Assembly (NCBI GenBank): GCA_002711845.1
Contig: PASF01000002.1
Location: forward strand, 224,224 to 288,223
Origin: Gammaproteobacteria bacterium
Lineage (GTDB): Bacteria; Pseudomonadota; Gammaproteobacteria; Pseudomonadales; Pseudohongiellaceae
DNA: 64,000 nucleotides
Direction: 5' to 3'
Numbering within the stretch: position 1 is the first letter of the stretch; each line of letters starts with the position of its first letter. Made by a program: the position numbers and the translations under genes. Positions 63,928-64,000 of this stretch are shown here, in pieces. The notes beneath the pieces were generated by a model. The model saw only the letters and a list, made by a program, of their open reading frames with translations, was not told the origin of the DNA and ran no database searches.

Positions 63928-64000
63928 TCAGCGGCGCATCTCGCCGGCGATCGGTGTTTTCATCTTTCTGGCAATGGTCTCAGCACTGTATCCCAGTGCG
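63928..64000 (-). CDS. C-terminal fragment of a further gene (5' part outside window)
   Basis: A minus-strand frame runs in from the window edge and ends at a TGA (63928-63930). The visible end is ALGYSAETIARKMKTPIAG, then EMRR. Too short to identify. It precedes the DUF885 gene by 47 bases and may be in the same operon. Confidence 0.45.
   Translation of the reverse strand, partial: ALGYSAETIARKMKTPIAGEMRR

Overview
The window is 64 kb of a GC-rich (by eye high-50s %) gammaproteobacterial chromosome, most likely from a free-living aerobic marine or aquatic heterotroph. Supporting markers are RlmA- and RlmE-type rRNA methyltransferases, a YghU-type glutathione transferase, an FabV enoyl reductase, a CYP153-like alkane hydroxylase P450, NhaC, and an OxyR-type katG operator. 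No rRNA, tRNA, CRISPR array, prophage or transposase was found. The genus cannot be fixed from this sequence. Gene density is high and operons are short. Three decayed genes and two copies of a structured repeat show ongoing genome turnover.

Layout. 0-3 kb: cytochrome b561 (partial), PEBP-family protein, YraQ/ArsP-type permease, DUF2007 protein, and a collapsed DUF2254 gene. 3-6 kb: a halohydrin dehalogenase-like enzyme in a tightly overlapping unit with a sensor kinase and an OmpR-type regulator. 6-10 kb: a secreted delta-class carbonic anhydrase, a CIA30-domain protein, and a CDGSH-glutamate synthase fusion with a VOC protein. 10-18 kb: two exported ureohydrolase paralogues, one missing half its metal ligands; katG behind an OxyR box; a class I amidotransferase; a cyclase-family protein; and yghU. 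18-26 kb: a frameshifted membrane protein, a KefB N-terminal scrap overlapping rlmA, an unusual Nramp relative, then a hydrolase, an SDR and an M20 peptidase. 26-30 kb: fabV and a CYP153-ferredoxin-GST unit.

30-39 kb: a pectinacetylesterase-like lipoprotein, a sirtuin, a secreted ParB-like protein, a serine hydrolase, NhaC, a free-standing mini-gene for a 25-residue peptide with a near-complete anti-Shine-Dalgarno match, a D-amino-acid transaminase and gamma-glutamyltransferase. 39-48 kb: RNA methyltransferases, an FAD oxidoreductase, a ComFB-family protein, an ADP-ribosylglycohydrolase homologue, an MsbA-like ABC exporter and an MHS-type transporter. 48-53 kb: a four-gene MacAB-like export operon without an outer membrane channel. 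53-64 kb: a serine hydrolase, a DAACS symporter, MscS, an APC permease, a penicillin-acylase-family lipoprotein, an M28 peptidase and a DUF885 lipoprotein.

Taken together, much of the window serves scavenging of peptides, amides and amino acids: exported M20, M28, DUF885, GGT, penicillin acylase, ureohydrolases and serine hydrolases, paired with amino-acid and dicarboxylate uptake. It also encodes oxidation or detoxification of hydrophobic and halogenated compounds (CYP153, halohydrin dehalogenase, GSTs, KatG). The strongest unexplained signals are a 124-128 bp repeat family (36225-36352 and 60561-60684) whose terminal and middle stems differ in sequence between copies yet still pair, and the 25-codon peptide gene at 36051.
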